A stretch of 64,000 bases of DNA, taken from the NCBI GenBank assembly GCA_016789025.1, contig JAEURC010000030.1, positions 1-64,000 of the forward strand. The letters run 5' to 3'. Positions 1-8,213 of this stretch are shown piece by piece. The notes under the pieces were generated by a model. The model did no database searches and was not told the DNA's origin. It saw only the letters and a program-made list of their open reading frames with translations. Numbering within the stretch: the first letter of the stretch is position 1; the number at the start of each line of letters is the position of its first letter. The stretch is from Anaerolineales bacterium (GTDB lineage: Bacteria; Chloroflexota; Anaerolineae; Anaerolineales; Villigracilaceae). The translations under genes were made by a program, and so were the position numbers.

Positions 1-3000
1 CGAATACCACTTTCAACGATGCGTTAGGGGCGGGGAGCGGCTCAAATTACAACGGCGCAACTCTCAGCGCGCCCATTGTCACTTTGAATAGCGTAACCGC
101 TACCAACAACGACCTGAACGGTATCGCTATCTCAAATGTTAATCAGGTCACTCTGAACAATGTCACGGCGTGGAACAATGGCACAGACATACCGGGCGGC
201 AGTGGCGGCGGCGCATACACGAACGATGTGGGGTCAGGCGTGCGCATCAACGGCAATCCGGGGTCGTTCGTTTCAGTCCTTGATGGTGTGTACTTTGGCA
301 ACCAGCGCTACGGCATTGAGGTGTTCGGAACCTCGGTCTTTATCGGCTCGTCCATCGATTTGTGCCAAACCATCCTCGCCAGCGGCGGATGTATGAATAC
401 CACACCCGTCACAGATACCTCCGCCCCGATCATCACCTTCCTAAGCAGAACGCCTGCAAACGGCGCTGGTTGGAATAATTCAGACGTTGTCGTCACCTGG
501 TCATGCGCCGACGCGCAATCCGGAGTTGTATCGGCAACCGTTACGCAAACCGTTACCACCGAGGGAACGAATCAATCTGCCACTGGAACTTGCGCCAACC
601 GCGCCGGCTTGACCGCTTCAAACACCCAAAACGGTATCAATATTGACAAGACCGCGCCAACCATCACATTTGTGAACCGGCTTCCTGCCGCCAACGGCAA
701 CGGCTGGAACAATACCGACGTAACTGTCACGTGGTCTTGCACAAATTCACTCTCACCCATCGTGTCCGGCACAGTCACTCAAACGCTATCTGCTGAAGGC
801 GCCGGACAATCTGCAACCGGAACCTGTCAGGATCAGGCTGGCAATTCAGCATCAAACACGCAATCGGGCATCAACATCGACAAGACCGCGCCCACCGGCG
901 TGGCGCTTGTTCCATCTGGAACCTTGGGAAACAACGGCTGGTATACAAGCAATGTTACGATCACAACCACCGGAACCGAATCGGTCAGTGGTCCACTCAC
1001 ATGCACAGGCGTTCAATCTCTGACGACGGACACCGCAGGAGTCACCTTCAACGGCTCTTGCACCAACCTTGCAGGGCTGACATCGAACGCAACGCCCCTT
1101 ACCCTGAAGCGTGATGCCACCAACCCGATTATCACATTCCTGAATCGCACGCCTGCAAATGGAAACGGCTGGAACAATGGAGATGTGACGCTAAACTGGT
1201 CATGCTCTGATGCGATGTCGGGACCCGTCAATGGAACGATCACGCAAACTGTCGCCACCGAAGGCGCGAATCAATCCTCCACTGCGAATTGCGTTGACAA
1301 CGCCGGTAACACCGTGTCTGACACGCAAACCGGGATCAACATCGACAAATCGGCGCCGGGTATCGTTGCCAATCGAGCCCCCGCCGCAAATATCAACGGT
1401 TGGAACAATACCGATGTCACAGTTACCTTCACCGGCAGCGACAGTGGTTCCGGGCTTGCATCCTGCACCGCCCCAGTGACGCTGAGCGCCGAAGCCGCGG
1501 GTCAATCCGCAACCGGGACATGCACCGACCTTGCCGGGAACTCCGGCAGTACAACCGTCAACAATATCAATATCGACAAGACTGCGCCTACTGCCACCGC
1601 CACAGCATCTCCCGCGCCAAACGGTAACGGCTGGAACAATACCGATGTGACGGTAAGCTTCTCGGGCGTAGATGGATTATCCGGCATCGATTCCTGCACA
1701 GCAAATGCGCTCCTCAATACGGAAGGCGCGGGACAATCTGCCAGCGGTTCATGCACCGACCTTGCCGGGAATGTCAGCGCCCCGGCAACCGCCAGCGGCA
1801 TCAACATCGATAAGACCAACCCTGTCTTGAGCCTGCCTGCGAACATCGTCGCAGAAGCGACCGGCGCATCCGGCGCGGTTGTAAACTACTCCGCATCTGC
1901 CAACGACAACCTCGACCCCGCTCCAACCTTTGGATGCTCGCAGAGTTCCGGCGCCACCTTCCCAATCGGCATTACCACGGTTTCTTGCACTGCCACAGAT
2001 CAAGCGGACAATTCGAGCGCCGGCAGTTTCACCGTCACCGTACAAGATACGACCGCGCCGACCCTTTCCCTGCCTGCCGATATGACGGTCGAAGCGACCA
2101 GCGCCGCCGGCGCCGTGGTGAACTTCACTGCCACCGCGAACGATATAGTGGATGGCGCATTGACGGTCACCTGCGCGCCGCCCTCCGGCAGTACGTTTGC
2201 AATCGCCACCACCTCCGTAGCGTGTTCCGCATCCGATTCGAGCGGGAACGCGGTGAATGGAAGTTTCAACGTGACTGTGCAAGACACAACACCTCCTGTC
2301 ATTTCCCCGATGGCAGATATGGTGATCGATACACCCAGCAAACAACTCGCGCCGCTCTTCTATTCGACGCCAACCACAACCGACGCGGTAGATGGTCCCG
2401 GCGTTGCAACGTGCGTTCCCGCTTCCGGCTCTTTGCTCCCACACGGCACGACCATTGTTACCTGCGCCGCGACAGACAGCCACGGCAACACAGCCTCCAT
2501 CACCTTCGCTGTCCTTGTGGAATATGTAGCCAAGCCATCCACACAAAATAACGGATCGCTCGGCGGATCCATCCTCGTTACTGGCGGCAACCCGTTCGAC
2601 CTGGACTGCGCAACGAAAGCAACCTTCTTTGGCATAACGCTCAAGTTCTACAACCTGTGCGATTACCAGGCTGTCATCAACTCGATCGACGCAAATACCC
2701 TGCCGGCGGCGTTACCGAACGGGTACACCCTCGTCAAAGGACTCGATGTGTCCATTCTCAAAGATGGCAAACTCACCAAGCCGCTTCCACAGAACACCGG
2801 CATCCAGATAGGCTTCCCTCTCCCCACTACTGATGCCTCGCAATATGTCGTTCTGCATTGGAATAACGGGCAATGGGAAGAGATCGCCCAGCCGCTCAGC
2901 GATGCCGCCATCGACAACGCGCTGGCGACCGACGCGCCGTTAGAACTTTACTCCCTAACCTCATCCAACAACAGCGCGGCGCAGGTATTGACCACTGAAC

Positions 3001-3032
3001 TGACGGGCATCTTCGTACTCGTAGAAAAATAG
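1..3032 (+). CDS. Large surface protein with Ig-like and HYR repeats (5' end outside window)
   Basis: The reading frame is open from the first bases of the window, so this is the C-terminal part of a longer protein; the first in-window start-like codon (TTG at 84) is not a real start. The first ~110 residues are rich in Asn/Thr/Val with short turns, as in right-handed beta-helix (pectate-lyase-like) domains. Then follow six ~75-residue repeats starting with D-K-T-A-P-like and G-W-N-N motifs (Ig-like), then three HYR (hyalin) repeats with D-T-T-A-P starts and paired Cys. A ~150-residue unique C-terminal domain ends without LPXTG, membrane helix or evident sorting tag. Role as an extracellular adhesin or matrix protein is inferred. 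Conserved Cys pairs within repeats suggest disulfides and export. Confidence 0.8.
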   Translation, partial: NTTFNDALGAGSGSNYNGATLSAPIVTLNSVTATNNDLNGIAISNVNQVTLNNVTAWNNGTDIPGGSGGGAYTNDVGSGVRINGNPGSFVSVLDGVYFGNQRYGIEVFGTSVFIGSSIDLCQTILASGGCMNTTPVTDTSAPIITFLSRTPANGAGWNNSDVVVTWSCADAQSGVVSATVTQTVTTEGTNQSATGTCANRAGLTASNTQNGINIDKTAPTITFVNRLPAANGNGWNNTDVTVTWSCTNSLSPIVSGTVTQTLSAEGAGQSATGTCQDQAGNSASNTQSGINIDKTAPTGVALVPSGTLGNNGWYTSNVTITTTGTESVSGPLTCTGVQSLTTDTAGVTFNGSCTNLAGLTSNATPLTLKRDATNPIITFLNRTPANGNGWNNGDVTLNWSCSDAMSGPVNGTITQTVATEGANQSSTANCVDNAGNTVSDTQTGINIDKSAPGIVANRAPAANINGWNNTDVTVTFTGSDSGSGLASCTAPVTLSAEAAGQSATGTCTDLAGNSGSTTVNNINIDKTAPTATATASPAPNGNGWNNTDVTVSFSGVDGLSGIDSCTANALLNTEGAGQSASGSCTDLAGNVSAPATASGINIDKTNPVLSLPANIVAEATGASGAVVNYSASANDNLDPAPTFGCSQSSGATFPIGITTVSCTATDQADNSSAGSFTVTVQDTTAPTLSLPADMTVEATSAAGAVVNFTATANDIVDGALTVTCAPPSGSTFAIATTSVACSASDSSGNAVNGSFNVTVQDTTPPVISPMADMVIDTPSKQLAPLFYSTPTTTDAVDGPGVATCVPASGSLLPHGTTIVTCAATDSHGNTASITFAVLVEYVAKPSTQNNGSLGGSILVTGGNPFDLDCATKATFFGITLKFYNLCDYQAVINSIDANTLPAALPNGYTLVKGLDVSILKDGKLTKPLPQNTGIQIGFPLPTTDASQYVVLHWNNGQWEEIAQPLSDAAIDNALATDAPLELYSLTSSNNSAAQVLTTELTGIFVLVEK

Positions 3033-3106
3033 GGCGGAAAGAGAGATACAATTCGAGGGACGGCGATATGCCGTCCCTCGATTATTTAAAAGATAAGGAG
3101 AACGCC

Positions 3107-3571
3107 ATGCTCCGACTCGTCCCCCGCATCCTTCCCATCTTCGTTTTGCTCCTCAACTCTTGCGGAACCGCATCCCCGACCGCGCCCACCGCAACCATAG
3201 AGCCGTGTTCATCTGCGGTGATCAGCGAAACCGTCAAGCCTATCAACGACCTGATGCGCGAATTTGACGATGCCTCGGCGTTGGCATCCAACCTTTCAGT
3301 CGAGCAACTCCCTGAGGCGATCTCGAACCTGCAACGTATCCGGCGGCTTGCCCAAGACATCACCCCGGCAACCTGCCTGACCACGTTACACGGGCACGAA
3401 ATCGCGCACATGGATGCAGTCATCGACACCTTGCTCGCCTTCCTCAACGGCGCAGACACATCGACCCTTACCCAGGGATTAAATCTGGCGCGCGAACAAC
3501 ACGATTTGTATTCGGTGGAATTGGCGCGCGTGCTGGGGGTCACGCTCGTGCCGGCTACAGCATCGCCATGA
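3107..3571 (+). CDS. Small lipoprotein of unknown function
   Basis: A 154-residue protein beginning with a basic residue, a hydrophobic stretch and a lipobox-like L-L-N-S-C-G, so it is probably lipid-anchored at the outer face of the membrane. The ATG at 3107 is chosen over an upstream in-frame ATG at 3068 because AAGGAG lies 6 nt before it and because the signal peptide then starts directly. After a short Thr/Pro/Ala stalk the rest is predicted mostly alpha-helical, with a conserved-looking H-G-H-E-I-A-H-M segment. No family recognised. It is followed only 6 bp later by the end of a convergent MFS gene. Confidence 0.7.
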   Translation: MLRLVPRILPIFVLLLNSCGTASPTAPTATIEPCSSAVISETVKPINDLMREFDDASALASNLSVEQLPEAISNLQRIRRLAQDITPATCLTTLHGHEIAHMDAVIDTLLAFLNGADTSTLTQGLNLAREQHDLYSVELARVLGVTLVPATASP

Positions 3572-3577
3572 TGCGCA

Positions 3578-4804
3578 TCATCGAACATCCTTCTTTAGAA
3601 ACAGCAAAAATCCCACCAGCCGAATCCCCGCGCTGACCCACAACGCGCCAGACAGCCCGATGAACCCAGCCAGCCATGTTCCCAACAACGGCGCCAAGAT
3701 CATGGAAAGGTATTGAATCGATTGCGCTAATGAAACGAACGTGGCGCTATATTCGGCAGGGACGGTCTTCATCAACTCATCGAAGAACACCAGATCCAGC
3801 CCGCCTTGAAAGAACCCGGCGAGACCGGCAAAGAGGACGATCAACTCCACATGGGTGGTCGAAGCGGTAAGCGCCGGGTGAAGGATCATCCCAAACGTGG
3901 TCGCCAGCAAGACCACGCGCTCACCGTGACGATTGGATACGCGGGGCCATAGATAATATCCCACCAGCATCACCAAGTTCATCGCCATACTCACCATGCC
4001 GATATCCGAATCGGTGGCGCCCACATTGCGCACAAGATACAACGGCATGATCGGCAGGCTGAGCGTTAAAGCAGAAAAATAAACAAACCGCTTCGATGCG
4101 AAGGATACAAAGGCCCGATTCTTTTTCATCAATACGGCATAATTTCGCAGTGTTTCACCCAGCGACTCGCTCTTCGCCAGCGGAGCCGGAGGTTGGTCTG
4201 GAACGGTAATACGGCTGGAAAAATAGTAACTAAGGAAGCCGCCCAACGAGAGCACGAGAAACATCACCCCATAGTTCAATGGGAACGCCATCAAATCTAT
4301 GAGGCGTGTGACGATGAATGTGCCAACCACGCTCGTCAGGCCGAAGATCGCCCATCGCCGGCTGAGCAAGGCATAGCGTCCTTCGGGTCCAGCGACCGCA
4401 TTCATCACTACCGAGAACGCCACCGCCAGCGCGGTCTGCGGAAGGGTGGCGAACGCCCAGATCGCCAGCGTGGACAGGATGACATACTCGCGAGAAATCA
4501 GCAGGGCAAGGATGCCGGTGAGCGCAAAACATAAGATGACCAACAAGCGCGAGAGGCTGTACCACGGCACAATATTCCGCCGCGTTTGCAAAAAGCGACC
4601 GACTACAAGAGCAAGCAATAATCCAGTGACGCCGGGCATGGAGGAAAGCAGCCCCACCTGAAAATTCGACGCGCCGAGGCGGGTGAGAAAGACCGGAAGA
4701 AACGGCGACGCCACGTTCGAGATACTCACGCCTACCGCGTCGATCTGAACGTAGCGGAAATTCTTCTTTTGAGTTTGTTGTTCTTCTTCGGTGATCGGGG
4801 TCAT
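3578..4804 (-). CDS. MFS transporter
   Basis: A 408-residue polytopic membrane protein with about 12 hydrophobic helices and the pattern of the major facilitator superfamily: a D-A-V-G-V-S-I-S-N first helix, R-F-L-Q-T-R-R-N loop after helix 2, and a second half that repeats the first. Substrate cannot be told from sequence. The start at 4804 (M-T-P-I-T-E-E-E) is preferred to longer in-frame starts, because those would run into the divergent GNAT gene and encode an Arg/Cys-rich, non-family-like extension. It diverges from the GNAT gene; the 38-bp gap holds a symmetric -10 element. Confidence 0.85.
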   Translation of the reverse strand: MTPITEEEQQTQKKNFRYVQIDAVGVSISNVASPFLPVFLTRLGASNFQVGLLSSMPGVTGLLLALVVGRFLQTRRNIVPWYSLSRLLVILCFALTGILALLISREYVILSTLAIWAFATLPQTALAVAFSVVMNAVAGPEGRYALLSRRWAIFGLTSVVGTFIVTRLIDLMAFPLNYGVMFLVLSLGGFLSYYFSSRITVPDQPPAPLAKSESLGETLRNYAVLMKKNRAFVSFASKRFVYFSALTLSLPIMPLYLVRNVGATDSDIGMVSMAMNLVMLVGYYLWPRVSNRHGERVVLLATTFGMILHPALTASTTHVELIVLFAGLAGFFQGGLDLVFFDELMKTVPAEYSATFVSLAQSIQYLSMILAPLLGTWLAGFIGLSGALWVSAGIRLVGFLLFLKKDVR

Positions 4805-4814
4805 GGACGTGCCG

Positions 4815-4822
4815 ATTATAAT
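4815..4822. promoter_or_regulatory. Symmetric -10 element shared by divergent genes
   Basis: The 8-mer ATTATAAT reads as TATAAT on both strands and sits in the 38-bp gap between the divergent MFS and GNAT genes. It ends 20 nt before the GNAT ATG and begins 10 nt before the MFS ATG on the other strand, so both transcripts would have very short leaders. No good -35 hexamer is visible on either side, which limits confidence. Confidence 0.5.
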
Positions 4823-4842
4823 GCCGCAAGAGAATCCGCCGC

Positions 4843-5334
4843 ATGATTCAGATCCGCCCCATCGAACCACACGAATGGAATTTCGCCAAACGGCTGGTAT
4901 ATCGCGTCGCGCATGAAGTCTTTCAGGACACAAGACCGCTGGAAGAAGCAATCTCCGAGTATGAGGCGCGCGGCGAACTGAGCGATATGGACGATATTCA
5001 AAAAAATTATTTCGAAAGCGGCGGAGTGTTTTTCGCCATGCTGTATAACGACAAAATCATTGGCACCGGCGCAATACGTCGTTACACAAACGATACTTGC
5101 GAGCTCAAACGGCTATGGCTATTGCCAGAGCATCACGGCAAAGGGCTGGGATATCGAATGATTCAGGAATTACTCGCGTTCGCCAGAAACGCAGACTATC
5201 GGCGTATCAGACTGGAGACTCATGCAATTTACCAAAAACGCGCTGTTGAGTTTTACAAGAGATTGGGTTTTAGTGAAACTCCCGCGCCCAACGCAAGCGA
5301 CGATGAAGACATTCTGATGGAAATGGATCTATAA
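4843..5334 (+). CDS. GNAT family N-acetyltransferase
   Basis: A 163-residue single-domain GNAT protein. It shows the acetyl-CoA pyrophosphate-binding region (L-P-E-H-H-G-K-G-L-G-Y-R-M, about residues 97-109, matching the Q/R-x-x-G-x-G/A motif), preceded by the E-L-K-R-L-W-L strand and followed by the Y-x-K-R-L-G-F C-terminal strand. It would transfer an acetyl group from acetyl-CoA to an amine; the acceptor is unknown. Its last 6 bp overlap the convergent nucleosidase gene. Transcription probably starts from the symmetric -10 just upstream. Confidence 0.85.
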   Translation: MIQIRPIEPHEWNFAKRLVYRVAHEVFQDTRPLEEAISEYEARGELSDMDDIQKNYFESGGVFFAMLYNDKIIGTGAIRRYTNDTCELKRLWLLPEHHGKGLGYRMIQELLAFARNADYRRIRLETHAIYQKRAVEFYKRLGFSETPAPNASDDEDILMEMDL

Positions 5335-6003
5335 CTTCACCGCGTTCAACCAATCAGGCAGTTGCGCGATCAACTTTTGCATGATCTCTTTCGCGCGCTC
5401 ATTGAATATTTCGATATTATCGTACGCCTCGCCTTCTTTATCATTGACAATATCGCTGACGGCGCGCAAGATGAGCAGGCGCGCGCCGTTCTTCCGCGCC
5501 ACCCATGTCAGCGCGGCTGATTCCCAATCGGCGGCAACCGCGCCCTTCGCTTTGAGCGCGGGAATCTTTCCCGGCGGGAGGTCGCTATCCGCGGAGGCGA
5601 TGAGCGCTCGACGGGCGGGATGAGGCAGAGGGTCGGCGAGCCAGCTCAAATCAAGAGAAGAAGCGTAGTACGCCGAGATGTCGAGGTTGCCTATTAATTC
5701 CACAATATCATACACGATCGTCTGTTCGACCAGTATCACATCGCCTTGATTCATAACGCCTTCGAATCCGCCGCAGGTGCCGAGATTGACGATCAAGTCG
5801 GGGGCATAACGGTCGATAAGATATTGCAGAGTTCCCGCGGAGGCGATCTTTCCCCATCCGCTGTGAAAAAATTGAATCTCGCGATCGGAGATTGTTGCAG
5901 TAAAACATTCGCCGTAGGGAAAAAACTCGATCTTTGAATCGGGAAACAACGGCTTGATGCCCACCCATTCGGCGATGGCAGAGATAATGACGACAATTTT
6001 CAA
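5329..6003 (-). CDS. 5'-methylthioadenosine/S-adenosylhomocysteine nucleosidase-like protein
   Basis: A 224-residue member of the purine nucleoside phosphorylase/nucleosidase superfamily. The glycine turn V-N-L-G-T-C-G-G-F (about residue 73) and the C-terminal signature V-A-A-D-W-E-S-A-A with downstream R-A-V-S-D match MTA/SAH nucleosidases; the E in W-E-S is the ribose-binding residue and the D in V-S-D the catalytic acid of the family. It would hydrolyse MTA/SAH or a related nucleoside. The substrate is not certain, because the family also includes futalosine hydrolase and phosphorylases. It is 17 bp upstream-adjacent to the DUF4380-like gene on the same strand, a possible two-gene unit. 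Confidence 0.8.
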   Translation of the reverse strand: MKIVVIISAIAEWVGIKPLFPDSKIEFFPYGECFTATISDREIQFFHSGWGKIASAGTLQYLIDRYAPDLIVNLGTCGGFEGVMNQGDVILVEQTIVYDIVELIGNLDISAYYASSLDLSWLADPLPHPARRALIASADSDLPPGKIPALKAKGAVAADWESAALTWVARKNGARLLILRAVSDIVNDKEGEAYDNIEIFNERAKEIMQKLIAQLPDWLNAVKL

Positions 6004-6020
6004 TGCAGACTCCTGAATTT

Positions 6021-6911
6021 TTACGCGAGGATTTCCCGCAATGAGCGCCCTGCGAGCAATTCTTTTGGCAGGTTGTTGATGTTATACACTTCCCACGTCT
6101 CAGTGTGAATCACATCCATTTTTGGCGCAAGTTCCACCAGCGGACCGAGCGTCTCCAGCTCCAGCGTACGCGCGTCGACATAGACCTCGCAATTACTTCC
6201 GAAGTCCGGGTATTCCTCGTCGCGGCGCGCGCTAAAGCGTTTGACGAACATCACCTCATGATACACGTAGCCCATCCAACCATGCGGGTTGAAATATCCG
6301 AACTTGAAGGGACCCGTCGTGGAAGTTGATCGCACAGTGACGAATTCGTCGCCCGGCTTCAACCGCGAATCGTCCCAGCGTGAAAAGGGCCATAAAGCAA
6401 AACGGCGATTCGGCAGGAGACCGTCAGCATCCACATTGCCGACTTGTTGCGGCAGGATCGCCACCCCACCGGGTCTGAGCATGGTGATCGCCCACGGCGC
6501 GAGTTTGATGGTTGCCTTTCCGAAATTTTCGAGGCGATGCTTGACGATGACAAATGGCTGTTCTGAGCCAACCTGCACTGAGACAGTCTTTCGCAACCCA
6601 CTGCCCGGCTCTGCCACTCCAATCATTTGAATTCCATTCTCAATTTCTTTTACTGCGGCGCCCTCATCATCCGGAACATAACTCTTCGAGAGACTTTCAG
6701 GCGCGACCCAAAATCGATGCCCGCCGTAAAAATGATATTCGCCATAGGGAGCGTTCACGGTGAACTGCGGCGTTTCTGCAAAAAGGTTTTCGCCTGTCCA
6801 CTGAGGAATCAGCCTCACAATGCGGGGACCCGCCTCCGCGAGACTTTCGATGCGAAAGAATTTATTCTCGAGCGCCACAGTCTTTAAGCCATGAAAGTTT
6901 CCAGAGTGCAT
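6021..6911 (-). CDS. DUF4380-like protein (galactose-mutarotase-like fold)
   Basis: A 296-residue, beta-rich, soluble protein without signal peptide. The N-terminal strand pattern (L-E-N-K-F-F-R-I-E-S-L-A-E-A-G-P-R-I), the Y-G-G-H-R-F-W-V-A-P-E segment and G-x-x-G-Y-x-Y-H later resemble DUF4380 proteins, which share the carbohydrate-binding supersandwich of aldose 1-epimerases. A sugar-binding or sugar-isomerising role is an inference from the fold. Probably co-transcribed with the nucleosidase gene downstream (17 bp gap) from a promoter in the 78-bp divergent gap before the thioesterase. Confidence 0.65.
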   Translation of the reverse strand: MHSGNFHGLKTVALENKFFRIESLAEAGPRIVRLIPQWTGENLFAETPQFTVNAPYGEYHFYGGHRFWVAPESLSKSYVPDDEGAAVKEIENGIQMIGVAEPGSGLRKTVSVQVGSEQPFVIVKHRLENFGKATIKLAPWAITMLRPGGVAILPQQVGNVDADGLLPNRRFALWPFSRWDDSRLKPGDEFVTVRSTSTTGPFKFGYFNPHGWMGYVYHEVMFVKRFSARRDEEYPDFGSNCEVYVDARTLELETLGPLVELAPKMDVIHTETWEVYNINNLPKELLAGRSLREILA

Positions 6912-6977
6912 AAAACAATCTTAGCCGCAAAATGAAATCTTGTAAAACGAAAATCGTTTTGGGTTGATACCATCGAA

Positions 6978-6983
6978 TATAAT
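6978..6983 (+). promoter_or_regulatory. -10 hexamer placing transcription start on the ATG (leaderless)
   Basis: A perfect TATAAT ends 6 nt before the ATG at 6990. With the usual 6-7 nt spacing the transcript would begin at or within 1 nt of the start codon, and no Shine-Dalgarno sequence is present. The -35 region is weak. Confidence 0.55.
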
Positions 6984-6989
6984 TTCAGC

Positions 6990-7466
6990 ATGAACACCAA
7001 ACAACCCAACTCGCGCATGTGCTTCATCTGCGGACTCGAAAACCCAGTCGGCTTGCACCTGCATTTTTACGAAACGGAGCCGGGCGTGGTCGAAACGACG
7101 TATACCGCTCCCGAACATTTTCAAGGGTATCCCGGCGTGTTGCACGGCGGCATCGTCGCCTCGATGCTCGATGAGACCGCCAGCCGCGCCCACATGGGAA
7201 GCGACGCGCAAAATCCGCGCTTTCAGTTCACCGCGAAACTCGAAATTAAATATCGCCAGAACGTGCCGATCGGCAAATCGTTGAAGATCGTCGGCAAGGC
7301 GGGCAAAACAAAATCGAGGTCGGCGGAGTCGTGGGCGGGCGTATACGATGCGGAGACCAACGAATTGCTCGCCGAAGCCAACGCGCTGTTTATCAACGTG
7401 CCGCAAGAGCAATTCGACATGTCGCGCCTGAATGAATTAGGGTGGAAGGTGTATCCAGAAACGTAA
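6990..7466 (+). CDS. PaaI family thioesterase (hotdog fold)
   Basis: A 158-residue hotdog-fold acyl-CoA thioesterase of the PaaI type. Y-P-G-V-L-H-G-G-I-V-A-S-M-L-D-E (about residues 49-64) is the family helix with the HGG turn and the Asp/Glu used in hydrolysis. A short Cys-x-x-Cys-G-x-x-N-P-x-G-L leader (residues 11-21), common in this subgroup, precedes the fold. It would hydrolyse acyl-CoA thioesters in the cytoplasm. There is no ribosome binding site; the TATAAT just upstream suggests a leaderless mRNA. Confidence 0.85.
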   Translation: MNTKQPNSRMCFICGLENPVGLHLHFYETEPGVVETTYTAPEHFQGYPGVLHGGIVASMLDETASRAHMGSDAQNPRFQFTAKLEIKYRQNVPIGKSLKIVGKAGKTKSRSAESWAGVYDAETNELLAEANALFINVPQEQFDMSRLNELGWKVYPET

Positions 7467-7513
7467 GACCTCCTTACGTGTGTCGCATATCGTTGTTATT
7501 GTCTTTTTTCGTA

Positions 7514-7540
7514 CACGGATTCCACGGAAACCACGGAAGG
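7514..7540. repeat. Nonamer phased array
   Basis: Three in-phase 9-mers sharing CACGGA (CACGGATTC, CACGGAAAC, CACGGAAGG) in the 168-bp gap before the sigma gene. The rest of this gap holds an A/T-rich stretch and a CCTCCTG/CAGGAGG complementary pair around 7590 and 7624. Confidence 0.7.
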
Positions 7541-7634
7541 ATTTTTTATCTCGGTCGTTTCCATAAAATTTCCCTGTTACTTTTTCAGCCCTCCTGCAAC
7601 ATACTATTGCGCGCACATCAACACAGGAGGCTAC

Positions 7635-8213
7635 TTGATCACACATATGGTTGAACAAATGGAAACACCCGCCGCAAGCGACCTTGCTCTGGCGCGTAAC
7701 GCGCTCGCCGATGAAGATGCGTTCGCCGAACTCTATCGGCGCTATGTGCCGCGCGTCTATCGTTACCACATGGCGCACACGGGCAACGTCAAAGACGCGG
7801 AGGATCTCACCTCGCAGACTTTCATTTCCGCTTTGGAGGGGCTCAAATCGTATCGCGGCGACGGGTCGTTCGCGGCGTGGATATTGGGGATCGCCTCGAA
7901 GAAGCGGCTGATGTTCTTTCGCGGGCGCAAGCCTGAGGTCCCGCTGGACGATGCGCTTCATCTTCCCAGCCCCAGCCTGCCCACCGATCGGGCGGCGCAT
8001 CAACGCCTGAGGCTTGAGTCGCTTGCGCGGGCGCTGAAAACAATCTCCCCAGAGCGGGCGGAAGCGGTTGTCCTATCCTATTTCGGCGGGCTGTCGAATC
8101 AAGAGATCGGCGCGACGCTTCGTAAAAGCGAAGCCGCCGTCAAAATGCTCGTCTCACGCGGATTGCAAGACCTGCGCGAGCGAACCTCCCTACGAATGGA
8201 GGTGGAACTATGA
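7635..8213 (+). CDS. ECF-type RNA polymerase sigma factor
   Basis: A 192-residue sigma-70 family protein with region 2 (F-A-E-L-Y-R-R-Y-V-P-R-V-Y-R-Y, then D-A-E-D-L-T-S-Q-T-F, residues about 25-75) and region 4 (L-S-N-Q-E-I-G-A-T-L-R-K-S-E-A-A-V-K, about 155-172), joined by a short linker and lacking regions 1 and 3, as in extracytoplasmic-function sigma factors. The TTG at 7635 is preferred because a full AGGAGG sits 4 nt before it; the next in-frame ATG (7647) would be 16 nt from it. It overlaps the next gene by ATGA, so sigma and its likely membrane anti-sigma partner are translationally coupled. Confidence 0.9.
   Translation: MITHMVEQMETPAASDLALARNALADEDAFAELYRRYVPRVYRYHMAHTGNVKDAEDLTSQTFISALEGLKSYRGDGSFAAWILGIASKKRLMFFRGRKPEVPLDDALHLPSPSLPTDRAAHQRLRLESLARALKTISPERAEAVVLSYFGGLSNQEIGATLRKSEAAVKMLVSRGLQDLRERTSLRMEVEL

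Noticed and set aside
1749..2546. Long minus-strand frame opposite the HYR repeats
   Set aside because: It mirrors the repeat codons, has Arg/Gly/Cys-rich low-complexity sequence and no ribosome binding site; a shadow of the real gene.
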